Origin: STD1-80 sp043802745
Lineage (GTDB): Bacteria > Patescibacteriota > Minisyncoccia > Minisyncoccales > CG1-02-41-26
DNA: 48,531 nt
Reading direction: 5' to 3'
NCBI GenBank assembly: GCA_043802745.1
Contig: JAZDKU010000006.1
Span: forward strand, 1 to 48,531
The notes under the pieces: generated by a model
Database searches by the model: none
Told to the model about the DNA's origin: nothing
Seen by the model: only the letters and a program-made list of their open reading frames with translations
Position numbers and translations under genes: made by a program
Shown here: positions 39,160 through 47,194 of the stretch, in pieces
Numbering within the stretch: the stretch's first letter is position 1
Layout: each line of letters starts with the position of its first letter

Positions 39160-39708
39160 TTATTTTTTATTTAAAATTTCTTGCATTAAGTCTCCGTATT
39201 TTTTATTGGTTATTTCGCTTTCTGGGGCAATTTTTCCTAATAAGCTCAAGCATTCTTGTTTGGCTGGCTCTGTTTCGTCCTGGTTAATAACTGCTTTTTC
39301 AATTTCAATAAAACTGCCTAATTGCTCAACATCATCCAAGCAAATTTCAAAACCATTTAAAGAATAAACTTCTCTTTGCTTATTAACAAAAAAAGCTTGC
39401 TTAAATCCTAGTTTTTCAAAAAATCTCAAGCCTTCTTCCATATTGTCTAAGTTTGCTTTTATCTCAATACCAGCCCCTTTATTTCTTGATATTTCTTTAA
39501 ACTCAAGCCAAATGTTTTGGTCAATCTGCCTTATTCTGGCTGACAAGCCTCCTTCAATAATCATTTTATTTTCATCTAAAAACATTTCATGGCCAAAAAT
39601 TCTATCTTCTTGGTGAACTGACTTTTTTAAAACAGCGCCAATTTCTTTTAGCTTGTTTTGCGTGTCTGCTTTATTATTGATTTTTGCCCTTATTTCAACT
39701 TCAATCAT
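39160..39708 (-). CDS. CYTH-domain protein, class IV adenylate cyclase-like
   Basis: 182 residues from ATG 39708 (MIEVEIRAKINNK), which overlaps the HD gene stop (ATGA). IEVEIRAKI is the ExExK motif, then LSARIRQIDQNIWLEFKEIS, GIEIKANLDN, and a second half with FEICLDDVEQLGSFIEIEKAV. The layout resembles CyaB-type class IV adenylate cyclases or thiamine-triphosphatase-like CYTH enzymes. The other window copy (4181-4726) is quite different. It probably acts on a nucleotide or triphosphate substrate, in line with the adjacent HD nucleotidase. Confidence 0.82.
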   Translation of the reverse strand: MIEVEIRAKINNKADTQNKLKEIGAVLKKSVHQEDRIFGHEMFLDENKMIIEGGLSARIRQIDQNIWLEFKEISRNKGAGIEIKANLDNMEEGLRFFEKLGFKQAFFVNKQREVYSLNGFEICLDDVEQLGSFIEIEKAVINQDETEPAKQECLSLLGKIAPESEITNKKYGDLMQEILNKK

Positions 39709-40319
39709 ATAGCTTCGTATTCTTTTTTCCACAAAATTCCGCCTTTTTTAAATCCAGCTTTTAAATTAAGTTTAATTTGCAAAAGTAGCTCCCCTAGAGC
39801 TGGAAAATTTTTAACTGATTCATCCGCATAGCCAACAATCAATTCTGGTTTGTCAAAGTATTTATAACCAACCTCACTCAAAAAAGCTAGCGTTTCTAGT
39901 TTATTTATTGCTTTCACAAATTTAGCTTCTTTGGTGGTTGCTTTGTTGTATTCTGTCCATAACTTAAAAACTTCCGCTCCACTTTTTAAGGGCAGCGCTT
40001 TTTGTATTCTCTTAATGGCTCTTTGCTCTCTTTCTTGCTTGGATTTTTCTGAAACTTTTTTTTGGGCAATTAAAACATAGTCAATGTTGCCAACAATACT
40101 TTCAACAATATCGTGAACCAAAGCCATTTTCAAAACTCTCTCTTTATTTAACCTTAAGCCAAACTCGTTAATTATTAAAAAACTCATAAAAGCAGCGCGC
40201 CACGAATGCTCTGCGGCAGAATCTTTGGGCATACCAGCTGTTTCGCTAAACCGCAAAGCAGTTTTCATTTTCCCGGCTTGGCGCAAAAACCCAACAAACT
40301 TTTTTATATTTTTCATAGT
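39705..40319 (-). CDS. HD-domain hydrolase, YfbR/HDDC2-like 5'-deoxynucleotidase
   Basis: 204 residues from ATG 40319 (MKNIKKFVGFLRQAGKMKTA). RFSETAGMPKDSAAEHSWRAAF, ALVHDIVESIVGNID and the downstream helix KAINKLETLAFL give the metal-binding H...HD...D pattern of YfbR-type phosphohydrolases. They dephosphorylate deoxynucleoside monophosphates. It overlaps the CYTH gene by ATGA, which points to a joint nucleotide-salvage or signal-turnover role (inference). Length is normal. Confidence 0.85.
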   Translation of the reverse strand, partial: TMKNIKKFVGFLRQAGKMKTALRFSETAGMPKDSAAEHSWRAAFMSFLIINEFGLRLNKERVLKMALVHDIVESIVGNIDYVLIAQKKVSEKSKQEREQRAIKRIQKALPLKSGAEVFKLWTEYNKATTKEAKFVKAINKLETLAFLSEVGYKYFDKPELIVGYADESVKNFPALGELLLQIKLNLKAGFKKGGILWKKEYEAI

Positions 40320-40326
40320 TTTAACT

Positions 40327-40656
40327 TTAAAACTCAATTTTCCAGTTGTTTCGGGGGGTGAATTTTTTACCCGTAGGCCTGGCTTGTTTTATTTTGCCAA
40401 TAATAAAAGAGTGGCAAGTTTTATTTCGTGAGCCAACAGTGTAAGCATTAAAAATATGGCCTGGGCTTAGCAAATCCTCTCCCCAAACCAAATGCTCCCC
40501 TTCTGGGCCCACATCCGTGGCTAAAGAATACGGCTCAACTTCTCGCCAGCCTGCTTTTTTATGCTCGGTTTTGGGATAGTAAATCTCAACTGTTTCCCTC
40601 TTTTGAGCAGCTTTGGCAATGACAAATAAAATTTTCCGAAAATCCATTATTTCCAT
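40327..40656 (-). CDS. Short WYL-like domain protein
   Basis: 109 residues; ATG 40656 or 40647 (MDFRKILFVIAKAA). KRETVEIYYPKTEHKKAGWREVEPYSL, LVWGEDLLSPGHIFNAYTVGSRNKTCHSFIIGKIKQAR resembles the small-ligand-binding WYL beta-fold with its PxxL and FxxxRI positions. No DNA-binding domain is attached. The identification is moderate. It ends 8 nt before the HD gene start and shares its transcript. Confidence 0.5.
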   Translation of the reverse strand: MEIMDFRKILFVIAKAAQKRETVEIYYPKTEHKKAGWREVEPYSLATDVGPEGEHLVWGEDLLSPGHIFNAYTVGSRNKTCHSFIIGKIKQARPTGKKFTPRNNWKIEF

Positions 40657-40721
40657 ATTTTTATTCTACCACTTACTTTATTTTCAAGCAAAACCATGCC
40701 TTTACATAAAGCTACGGCAGA

Positions 40722-40748
40722 TAAAACAAAAACGCCCTTGCGGACGTT
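40722..40748 (-). terminator. Intrinsic terminator
   Basis: AACGTCC / GGGCGTT around GCAA, followed on the minus strand by TTTGTTTTATC. It ends the transcript containing the gene at 40761-41039 and perhaps tRNA-Thr. 40657-40721 is an empty spacer. Confidence 0.65.
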
Positions 40749-40760
40749 AAGTTGACTCAT

Positions 40761-41039
40761 TTATATTAAATAGACAAATGCGAGGGCAAAAGCAATCTGA
40801 AGTAAAGGTAATAAAAAAACTAGCCTAAAAAATAATTTGTCCTTTTTATCTAACTTTCTAAACCGCACTATAAAGGTAATAATGTAGGCAAGAAAAAATA
40901 GAATAGAAAAAACTATAAATGGCCAAAAGACCAAAATGAAAAATATGTCGTCGTACTGAATACCCCAAACAGTAAACCATAGACAAAAAGAAACTAACAA
41001 AAAAGTAATTACACTAAAAAATTTAAAAGAAATAATCAT
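40761..41039 (-). CDS. Hypothetical three-span membrane protein
   Basis: 92 residues with hydrophobic spans at about 7-24, 31-56 and 72-90. Charged loops are short and a basic RFRKLDKKDK segment separates spans 2 and 3. Not recognised. Its ATG lies 8 nt after the 3' CCA of tRNA-Thr, so it is probably transcribed together with the tRNA. Aromatic-rich composition; no Cys motif beyond one in the first span. Confidence 0.6.
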   Translation of the reverse strand: MIISFKFFSVITFLLVSFCLWFTVWGIQYDDIFFILVFWPFIVFSILFFLAYIITFIVRFRKLDKKDKLFFRLVFLLPLLQIAFALAFVYLI

Positions 41040-41046
41040 ATATTAT

Positions 41047-41121
41047 TGGAGCCGAGAAGAGGAGTCGAACCCCCAACCTTCGCTTTACAAAAGCGTTGCT
41101 CTGCCATTGAGCTATCTCGGC
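41047..41121 (-). tRNA. tRNA-Thr (anticodon UGU), CCA encoded
   Basis: Acceptor GCCGAGA / TCTCGGC, discriminator T, then an encoded CCA, unlike the two other tRNAs here. Anticodon loop TTTGTAA gives UGU. T loop GTTCGACTC. One mismatch (A-A) at the top of the anticodon stem. Confidence 0.92.
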
Positions 41122-41129
41122 AGAGCAAA

Positions 41130-41525
41130 TTACTCTGCTTTTTTCTTTCTGATTCTTATTTTTTTGATTAACGGAAATTTATGGGTTTCTACTTTTTGCC
41201 AGTAATCCCCTTCTTGATGAATTTTCTCTACTTTTTCTATTTCTTCTTGGGTATGAGTAATAATCCTGTTGGCAAAAATTGTTTTAAACCGCCCGCCTGT
41301 TTTTACCATTGCAACTCCTACAACCCCTACTCCCCTACTATGCAAAACCGCCTGGCCTATTTGAGTGGTTTTTTGCAGTAAATTATGCTTTATCGGCTGT
41401 GATGTTTCTAAGACCTGCTCGGCTTGCTCTGGTAAGCTTGCCAAAACAGAAATCTTTCTAAAAACCAAAAAACCTAAGCCAATAAAACTTGCGATAAAAA
41501 TTATTAAGGCAATTATGTTTGCCAT
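41130..41525 (-). CDS. Hypothetical membrane-anchored protein
   Basis: 131 residues. One N-terminal span (IIALIIFIASFIGLGFLVF) is followed by a helical soluble region (SLPEQAEQVLETSQPIKHNL ... HTQEEIEKVEKIHQEGDYW) and a very basic C-terminus (KKIRIRKKKAE). No family recognised. It starts 3 nt after the EF-Ts stop and ends 9 nt before tRNA-Thr, so it belongs to the rpsB-tsf transcript. The basic tail could touch rRNA or the membrane surface (speculative). Confidence 0.65.
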   Translation of the reverse strand: MANIIALIIFIASFIGLGFLVFRKISVLASLPEQAEQVLETSQPIKHNLLQKTTQIGQAVLHSRGVGVVGVAMVKTGGRFKTIFANRIITHTQEEIEKVEKIHQEGDYWQKVETHKFPLIKKIRIRKKKAE

Positions 41526-41527
41526 TG

Positions 41528-42112
41528 CTATATTTCAAAGCGGGCAAATTTGCCCACTGTTATGTTTTCGCCTATTTTAGCCCGCACTTCGGTGATTAAG
41601 TCCTGAATTGTTTTTGAAGTATCTTTTACCCAAGGCTGATTTAATAAAGAAACGTCTGTTTTATATTTCTTTACCCTGCCCTCAACGATTTGGTCAATAA
41701 TATTTTGAGGTTTATTGGCGCCTTCAAATTGCTTTAAACAAATTTTTATTTCAGTGTCTATAAGCTCTTGTGGGATATCTTCTGGCCTAACAAATAATGG
41801 CCTAGTGGCTGCCCCTTGCAAGGCAATCTCATGAGCTAGCTTTTTAAACTCATCGGATTTTGCCACAAAATCGCTTTCGCAAAGCAACTCAAGCATAACC
41901 CCAATTTTACCATTCATGTGAATATAAGCCTCAACAATACCTTTTGACATTGTTCGCTCGCTCCTGCCTTTAATCATTTCTTGGCCCTTTTCCCGCAAAA
42001 TTTCTTTGGCTCTTTTTATATCCCATTTGGATTCATCGAGCGCTTTTTTGCATTCCATCATAGAAATGCCTGTTTCCTCTCTTAGTTTTTTAAGTTCTTC
42101 AATATTTTCCAT
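41528..42112 (-). CDS. tsf: Elongation factor Ts
   Basis: 194 residues from ATG 42112 (MENIEELKKLREETG). The UBA domain with LREETGISMMECKKALDES is followed by the single core region (IVEAYIHMNGKIGVMLELLCESDFVAKSDEFKKLAHEIALQGA). It ends WVKDTSKTIQDLITEVRAKIGENITVGKFARFEI. This is the short form with one core subdomain, as in Thermus, not the 280-residue E. coli form. EF-Ts catalyses GDP release from EF-Tu. Downstream of rpsB, the usual order. Confidence 0.97.
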   Translation of the reverse strand: MENIEELKKLREETGISMMECKKALDESKWDIKRAKEILREKGQEMIKGRSERTMSKGIVEAYIHMNGKIGVMLELLCESDFVAKSDEFKKLAHEIALQGAATRPLFVRPEDIPQELIDTEIKICLKQFEGANKPQNIIDQIVEGRVKKYKTDVSLLNQPWVKDTSKTIQDLITEVRAKIGENITVGKFARFEI

Positions 42113-42124
42113 AAAATTTACTCG

Positions 42125-42170
42125 TTCCGACCCCACTCCTCGGCCCGCAAGCCGAGGGGTGGGGTCGGAA
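42125..42170. repeat. Long GC-rich palindrome between rpsB and tsf
   Basis: TTCCGACCCCAC / GTGGGGTCGGAA with an inner CTCGG / CCGAG and a CCCGCAAG loop. The inverse form occurs at 46939-46982 with paired substitutions. It could form a strong hairpin in the rpsB-tsf message. Confidence 0.8.
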
Positions 42171-42173
42171 ACA

Positions 42174-42908
42174 CTAAGTTTTCCATATTTCTTTCACTTT
42201 ATCTAAAATAAACTTCACTGAATTAATTGCGTCATCATTAGCTGGAATTGGATAATCAACCAGCAATGGATCAGCATTTGTATCGACAATAGCGATTGTT
42301 TTGATGCCTTTAACCCTTGCCTCTTTTAAGCATAGCTTGTCTTTTATTAAATCGCAAATAAACACAACGTCAGGCAGTTTTTCCATTTTTACCAATCCTT
42401 CAAATTTACTTCGCAAATCATTGAGCTCTTTTTCTTTATCAACCTGCTCTTTTTTGGTGTACTTTTCCCAAAGGCCTTCATTTTTTTGCTTTAATAAATC
42501 TTTATAATAATTTACTCTTTTAACAATAACAGAAAAATTAGTAAAAGTTCCCCCAAGCCATCGGTTGTTCACATAAGCAACATCAGCCTCATCAGCTATT
42601 TCTTTGACTAAATTAGCTAAAGGAATTTTTGTGCCGCAAATCAATATCGTACCCTTATTTTTTAGCAAACTCTCAAGATAATCCAAAGCAACTCTCAAAT
42701 GCCGGGCGGTTTGCTCTAAATCAACCACATGCACCGTATTTCTCACACCCATAACATAATCTTTCATTCTTGGGTGAAGCTTTGAGGTGCGATGGCCCAT
42801 GTGCATGCCTGTGGCCATCATTTCGTCAGTGTCAAAACCGTGAGTAGACACTGTGGGCTCCTCTAATTCTTCTATTTCATCAATTGTTTCATCTTTATGT
42901 TTTGCCAT
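42174..42908 (-). CDS. rpsB: 30S ribosomal protein S2
   Basis: 244 residues. GMHMGHRTSKLHPRMKDYVMGVRN, VVDLEQTARHLRVALDYL, NNRWLGGTFTNFSVI and IVDTNADPLLVDYPIPANDDAINSV are S2 signatures. The N-terminal about 25 residues (DETIDEIEELEEPTV) are an acidic extension. S2 binds the 30S back between head and body, next to S1 and the mRNA exit near the anti-SD helix, which is notable given the altered 16S tail. It precedes tsf across the palindrome. Confidence 0.97.
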   Translation of the reverse strand: MAKHKDETIDEIEELEEPTVSTHGFDTDEMMATGMHMGHRTSKLHPRMKDYVMGVRNTVHVVDLEQTARHLRVALDYLESLLKNKGTILICGTKIPLANLVKEIADEADVAYVNNRWLGGTFTNFSVIVKRVNYYKDLLKQKNEGLWEKYTKKEQVDKEKELNDLRSKFEGLVKMEKLPDVVFICDLIKDKLCLKEARVKGIKTIAIVDTNADPLLVDYPIPANDDAINSVKFILDKVKEIWKT

Positions 42909-42913
42909 GGAAA

Positions 42914-43162
42914 TTATTTATCCTTAGTTGCTTTCTTAACCTTTTTAGGCTTGGTTTCTACTTTTTTTGCCAATCTCTTTTTAAATTTATCTACTCGCCC
43001 AGCCGTGTCAATAACCTTTTCTTTGCCAGTATAAAAAGGATGGCATTTAAAACAAACTTCGGTTTCGATCATTTCCTTGGTTGAGCCAATTTCAAAATTC
43101 TGCCCGCAAGAGCAGTTAACCTTAGAGCTCGAATAATACTTAGGGTGTATATCTTTTTTCAT
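42914..43162 (-). CDS. rpmE: 50S ribosomal protein L31
   Basis: 82 residues. It opens MKKDIHPKYYSSSKVNCSCG, then ETEVCFKCHPFYTGKEKVIDTAGRVDKFKKR, the L31 pattern with zinc ligands CSC and CFKC retained (C+ type). A Lys-rich extension (KKVETKPKKVKKATKDK) of about 15 residues is added. L31 bridges the two subunits. It is transcribed divergently from the RF1 gene at 43293 and ends 6 nt before rpsB. Confidence 0.93.
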   Translation of the reverse strand: MKKDIHPKYYSSSKVNCSCGQNFEIGSTKEMIETEVCFKCHPFYTGKEKVIDTAGRVDKFKKRLAKKVETKPKKVKKATKDK

Positions 43163-43183
43163 AAAACAAATTATTTTGGATGC

Positions 43184-43229
43184 CTGCCCCGTAGCGTCCC
43201 GAGTTTACGAGGGACTGCTATGGGGTATG
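43184..43229. repeat. Long palindrome in the rpmE-prfA divergent spacer
   Basis: TGCCCCGTAGC / GCTATGGGGTA outer stem and GTCCC / GGGAC inner stem around GAGTTTACGA. It is in the divergent region, where the RF1 promoter (TATATTATAAAAT at about 43250) also lies. Confidence 0.65.
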
Positions 43230-43292
43230 TCTGCTTTCATATTTTCGTGTTATATTATAAAATAACATAAATAAAAAAAAAATACAAGCGCT

Positions 43293-44027
43293 ATGACAGA
43301 ATCAATAATTATAGAAATAAGAGCTGGAGCTGGGGGCGAAGAGGCCGCTATTTTTGCCCAGGACCTTTATAATATGTACGCAAAATATGCAAATTCTCAA
43401 AACTGGAAGCAAATGGTTTTGGATTCAAGCCCCACGGAAATCGGGGGCATTAAGCAAATAATTTTTGAAATTAAGGGCGAGGGCGTTTTGGCTAAATTAA
43501 AAAATGAAGGCGGGGTGCATAGAGTTCAACGAGTACCCAAGACGGAAAAAAGCAATCGCATTCACACCTCCACCGCCTCGGTGGCGGTGCTAGAAAAGCC
43601 AGCTGAATCAGATGTTAGCATTAACCCATCGGACTTAAAATTTGATTTCTTTAAGGCTTCAGGAGCCGGGGGCCAAAATGTTAATAAACGCCAAACCGCT
43701 ATTAGAATAACCCATGTGCCAACTGGCCTAATAGTGGCCTCACAAGTTGAACGAGGGCTTGAGGAAAACAGAAGAGCCGCCATGTTGATTTTGCAAGCCA
43801 AGCTTTTTGAACAACAAAGATTAAAAGCCGACAGCGCTCTTACTCAAGAAAGGCGAGCGCAAATTGGCACAGGAGACCGCTCAGAAAAAATTCGCACCTA
43901 TAATTTCCCACAAGACAGAATAACCGACCATAGAGCTGAAAAGTCTTGGCACAATATTGAAAAAATAATGAACGGCCACCTCGAAAAAATCACCGACTAT
44001 TTGCAAGAAAACTTAAAAGTCGAGTAA
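43293..44027 (+). CDS. prfA: Peptide chain release factor 1 lacking domain 1
   Basis: 244 residues, against about 355 for ordinary RF1. It begins MTESIIIEIRAGAGGEEAAIF, which aligns with the start of domain 2, so the about 110-residue N-terminal domain is missing. The GGQ catalytic loop (SGAGGQNVNK, 126-128) is intact. The PxT codon-recognition tripeptide reads PKT (82-84), of the RF1 type. ATG 43293 is the only sensible start; no upstream extension is open. The rest, RTYNFPQDRITDHR, is normal. It terminates at UAA/UAG. A TATA-like promoter is 30-50 nt upstream. Confidence 0.93.
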   Translation: MTESIIIEIRAGAGGEEAAIFAQDLYNMYAKYANSQNWKQMVLDSSPTEIGGIKQIIFEIKGEGVLAKLKNEGGVHRVQRVPKTEKSNRIHTSTASVAVLEKPAESDVSINPSDLKFDFFKASGAGGQNVNKRQTAIRITHVPTGLIVASQVERGLEENRRAAMLILQAKLFEQQRLKADSALTQERRAQIGTGDRSEKIRTYNFPQDRITDHRAEKSWHNIEKIMNGHLEKITDYLQENLKVE

Positions 44028-44049
44028 AGTTAAAAATAAACAAAAAATA

Positions 44050-44754
44050 ATGCAAAAAACTTTAATTATAGTTCTGCTCGTAGCCGTAATAGCTTTAGCT
44101 GGAGTTATAGTTTATCAAAAACTAACTCCAACAGAAACAACTCCGATAGTCGTCAACCAACCCGTCGCAAATCAGCCCGTTGCCAACCAACCCGAAACTA
44201 ATCAACCAAAAATTAATTGTCTTAAAGAGGGCGAGATGGGAGTGGACTCAACGCCACCCCTTGGTTGTTGTTCTGGGCTAAAATTTATTCCGGTTGATGT
44301 TGCCTGGAACGATGACTCTATTGATGAATCCTGTAAAAAACGTGCTTTAAATGAAGCGCAAGCTATTATTTGCACTGCTTGTGGCAATGGCGTTTGTGGC
44401 ACAGGAGAAAACCAATGCAACTGCCCCGCGGATTGCAAAACGGTTACTATTAAAGTAGCAATTGACGCTAAAACATTTGATCTTGCTAATAAATTTTTCA
44501 ATGCAAGATATATTGATAATAAAAATAACATAGTTGTTAGGTATACCGAATCTACAAAATTTTATAGCATAACTGGTGGCATGTCTGGCATGGAAACTCT
44601 ACCCTCTGTTACAGCTAATGATTTTTACTCTAATTTAGACAAATTTCTTTCGCCAAATAATTGGATTACGGGTCTTGGAGGATTTACAGTTATTGGTATT
44701 ATGGAAAAAGAAAATATCATAAAAGCCGAAGAAGTGTTTTACCTTGTTCAATAA
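44050..44754 (+). CDS. Membrane-anchored Cys-rich surface protein
   Basis: 234 residues. An anchor (TLIIVLLVAVIALAGVIVY) precedes a repeat-rich linker (VVNQPVANQPVANQPETNQ). PPLGCCSGLKF and CGNGVCGTGENQCNCPADC follow, a disulfide-rich dockerin-like module. The C-terminal 100 residues (TFDLANKFFNARYIDNKN ... AEEVFYLVQ) are unassigned. It starts 23 nt after RF1 and is probably co-transcribed with it. Functions are unknown; attachment or ligand binding at the surface is inferred. Confidence 0.7.
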   Translation: MQKTLIIVLLVAVIALAGVIVYQKLTPTETTPIVVNQPVANQPVANQPETNQPKINCLKEGEMGVDSTPPLGCCSGLKFIPVDVAWNDDSIDESCKKRALNEAQAIICTACGNGVCGTGENQCNCPADCKTVTIKVAIDAKTFDLANKFFNARYIDNKNNIVVRYTESTKFYSITGGMSGMETLPSVTANDFYSNLDKFLSPNNWITGLGGFTVIGIMEKENIIKAEEVFYLVQ

Positions 44755-44766
44755 ATTCTTTTCGAC

Positions 44767-44804
44767 AAACAAAAAATCTCTTGTAAAAAAGAGGTTTTTT
44801 GTTT
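44767..44804. terminator. Bidirectional terminator between convergent genes
   Basis: AAACAAAAAA-CTCTT / AAGAG-GTTTTTTGTTT around GTAAAA. T-runs occur on both strands. It serves the plus-strand surface protein gene and the minus-strand peptidoglycan hydrolase gene. Confidence 0.75.
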
Positions 44805-44823
44805 AGAAGATAAAAATATTAAA

Positions 44824-46278
44824 TTAGAATATTAAGTCTTGGCAGGAGTCGCTCATAGAGCCGTTGTCGATGTAGCCCTGCATGCATTCGGCTGCCTTCA
44901 TCACTGGCACACCATAATTTTTTCTAGCAAAAGAAGAAGTAGTGCCACTGAAATATCTCTGGGCTGCAATAATTTCTTTTTCATATGTTTTAGCTCCAGC
45001 TCCATTATCCTTAAGCAAAAGAGCGTTAGCTAAAAAAGCATCTCTAACATTCCAAGGATTAGCTGGAGCGCTTCCTGAAGCTTGGGCTATTTTATCAGCA
45101 TACTTCGCCCAAGTCGAAGGTATAAATTGAGCTGGGCCCATAGCTCCTCCCCAGCCAATATACTCTCCCCCTGAAATCATGCAGCAAGAAACTGGCGTAG
45201 AAAAAGCGTCTGTTTTTAATTTGCCTGCTTTGCTTAGACTAGTCACTAAGTCTAAAAACTTTGGCACATCTCTGCTTGGGCTCATTGTTTTTAAAGCTTT
45301 GTTGCCTGATTTTATATAAATTCCCTCGCCCGTGGCTGTATCTTTTAAAAAGCACCCTCCCTGCACCTTGCCAATTCTTGTTTCTTGCCACAAAATACCC
45401 AGAGAAAACGCGGCCCTTATACCAGTTTGGCTGGCTATGGTTTTAGCTAAAGCTACTGCATCCTCAAATTTAATGCCTCCGTCAGGTACTTCTAATAATT
45501 GAAAAAGCATACTGCCGATTTTGCTGGCCTTATCTTTAGCATCTTTTTGCTCGGCGAGATATTTTTGGTATTCTTTTTCGGTCATCTTCAAAAAGTCTTC
45601 CTGCTTTGTTTTTTGCTTGGCAGAATCGCTTTTTTGTAAATTCTGTAAAGCAATCGTGCTTTCTAGGGCTTTTTTCTCTCCGTCCATGGCTGATTTTTGG
45701 GTTTCAAGATTTGTTTTTAAGCCTTTTATTTCCCCTAATAAATCTTGAATACTCATATTTAAATTTTCCAAAGCTACTAAATTATCAAAAAAAGCCGAGA
45801 GCGATTTTTCGCCAAGCAAAACCTCCACCACTGATTTGTGGTCTTCTTCATATCTTAATTGCAAAGTTAAAGCTAACCTTTCTTGATTAGTTAAAATCTG
45901 GCCTTGGGTTTGATTAATAGATTTTTCTGTGCTTTTTATTTGAAAGCTCAAATCCTTAACCATTATATTTGACTGGGAAATTTTATAATCAAGACTTTTA
46001 ATCTTGCTTTTTAAAGTGGCTATTTCATTGGATAAAGTTTTTTTATCGCCAGCTGTTTTTTTAATATCTCCTTCTAATTGAGTGCTTTTTTCTTCGTAAT
46101 ATACTTTGCATTTTTCCAACAAGGCCTGGAATTGCTCTTTTGGCAACGATTTTTCGCCCTGCTCAATCTTTTCCCAAGCGCATTCGCCATCATCTTGGGC
46201 TGACACACCTAACCCTAAAATAAAAAAACTCGCCAAAATAGCGATAATAAAAAATACTTTTTTATTAAATAAAAACAT
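44824..46278 (-). CDS. Secreted peptidoglycan hydrolase: coiled coil plus lytic transglycosylase domain
   Basis: 484 residues from ATG 46278 (MFLFNKKVFFIIAILASFF); the longer 46347 frame overlaps rplY. A signal peptide ending VSA precedes a long coiled coil of PcsB/EnvC type (about 50-260: LSNEIATLKSKIKSLDYKIS and so on). The C-terminal part has FSLGILWQETRIGKVQGG with the likely catalytic Glu and IGWGGAMGPAQFIPSTWAKYADKI, an SLT/MltB signature. It cleaves glycan strands during division. Coiled coils of this kind are usually activated by FtsEX-like partners; none is in the window. Confidence 0.85.
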   Translation of the reverse strand: MFLFNKKVFFIIAILASFFILGLGVSAQDDGECAWEKIEQGEKSLPKEQFQALLEKCKVYYEEKSTQLEGDIKKTAGDKKTLSNEIATLKSKIKSLDYKISQSNIMVKDLSFQIKSTEKSINQTQGQILTNQERLALTLQLRYEEDHKSVVEVLLGEKSLSAFFDNLVALENLNMSIQDLLGEIKGLKTNLETQKSAMDGEKKALESTIALQNLQKSDSAKQKTKQEDFLKMTEKEYQKYLAEQKDAKDKASKIGSMLFQLLEVPDGGIKFEDAVALAKTIASQTGIRAAFSLGILWQETRIGKVQGGCFLKDTATGEGIYIKSGNKALKTMSPSRDVPKFLDLVTSLSKAGKLKTDAFSTPVSCCMISGGEYIGWGGAMGPAQFIPSTWAKYADKIAQASGSAPANPWNVRDAFLANALLLKDNGAGAKTYEKEIIAAQRYFSGTTSSFARKNYGVPVMKAAECMQGYIDNGSMSDSCQDLIF

Positions 46279-46282
46279 AAAA

Positions 46283-46930
46283 TTACTTTTCTTCTTTTTC
46301 TTCGTCTTTCTTTTCCTCCAAATTTTCCACGCTCGTTCCGTCCTCACCCCCTTCTACTTCTGGTGCTTTCATCTCTTTTTCCTCTCTTGGCAAGGCCACG
46401 TGAGCCACAATATCATCTGGATGATGGCCAACAACCTCTATAGCGCTTGGCAAAGTTAAATCTTTAACCAAAACTCTATCTTCTAAAGTTTTTAGAACAG
46501 AAATATCAATAATTATTTCTTTTGGCAAATCCTTGGCTAGGCCCTTAACTTTAATTTCTTTTAATTCTTTTATTAAAATACCACCACCCGTCTTAACAGC
46601 CTCTGATTCGCCCTCAAAAACCAGCTCAATTTCAGCCTCAATCTTTTTCTTGCTTGAAGGGTGGAAAAAATCAATATGGATAATTTTGCCACTAACCATA
46701 TCTTTGGAAATTTGATGGAGCAAAACATCTGTTTTTTTGCCATCAATGTCCAAAGCAATAATTGAAGTTTCGCCTGCGTCTTTTAAAGTTTTTTCTAACT
46801 CTTTTTGGCTAACTTTTACTAAAGCATTTTTTATGCCTTCCCCATACAAAACTCCAGGCAAAACTCCGGCTTTGCGAAGCACCTCATTTTTCTCTTTTTT
46901 ACCTCTAATTGTAGCGGTTAGTGAAGTCAT
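46283..46930 (-). CDS. rplY: 50S ribosomal protein L25 (CTC form)
   Basis: 215 residues. The N-terminal L25 domain (RKAGVLPGVLYGEGIKNALVKV, TDVLLHQISKDMVSGKIIHIDFFHP) and the C-terminal TL5/CTC domain (GGGILIKELKEIKVKGLAKDLPKEIIIDIS, LPSAIEVVGHHPDDIVAHV) are both present. An acidic low-complexity tail (EDGTSVENLEEKKDEEKEEK) closes it. L25 binds 5S rRNA. The 5S gene itself is not in the window. Confidence 0.93.
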   Translation of the reverse strand: MTSLTATIRGKKEKNEVLRKAGVLPGVLYGEGIKNALVKVSQKELEKTLKDAGETSIIALDIDGKKTDVLLHQISKDMVSGKIIHIDFFHPSSKKKIEAEIELVFEGESEAVKTGGGILIKELKEIKVKGLAKDLPKEIIIDISVLKTLEDRVLVKDLTLPSAIEVVGHHPDDIVAHVALPREEKEMKAPEVEGGEDGTSVENLEEKKDEEKEEK

Positions 46931-46938
46931 AAAGTTAG

Positions 46939-46982
46939 TCCGACCCCGCCCCTCTGCTTGCGGGCAGAGGAGTGGGGTCGGA
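46939..46982. repeat. Long GC-rich palindrome upstream of rplY
   Basis: TCCGACCCC / GGGGTCGGA with an inner CTCTGC / GCAGAG and loop TTGCGG. It is the inverse of the element at 42125-42170: where one has CTCGG/CCGAG, this has CTCTGC/GCAGAG, so pairing is kept. Confidence 0.8.
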
Positions 46983-46988
46983 TTTGTG

Positions 46989-47192
46989 TTAATTGTTAAT
47001 TGTTATGCATTGCGTTGGGCAAGTGTCTGCTGCCAATTGAGCGCAACCAATTTCTTTAATTTCTAATTCCTGGCCATCAGGAGATCCTACTAAGGTTGTC
47101 TTGTTTTCATCTCCAACCCCAAAAAATCTACCGCACAAAGCCCAGCAAGTTCCACAACCAATACATTTTGATTTGTCTAATAATATTTTCAT
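46989..47192 (-). CDS. Single-cluster 4Fe-4S ferredoxin
   Basis: 67 residues from ATG 47192 (MKILLDKSKC); a TTG 6 nt earlier is a less likely start. CIGCGTCWALC supplies three cluster Cys and CPTQCITI the fourth. QELEIKEIGCAQLAADTCP resembles monocluster ferredoxins of the 7-kDa type. It is an electron carrier in the cytoplasm. Its partner is unclear; the flavin reductase-like protein is far away. It starts 3 nt past the PfkB stop and is co-transcribed with it. Confidence 0.88.
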   Translation of the reverse strand: MKILLDKSKCIGCGTCWALCGRFFGVGDENKTTLVGSPDGQELEIKEIGCAQLAADTCPTQCITINN

Positions 47193-47194
47193 AC

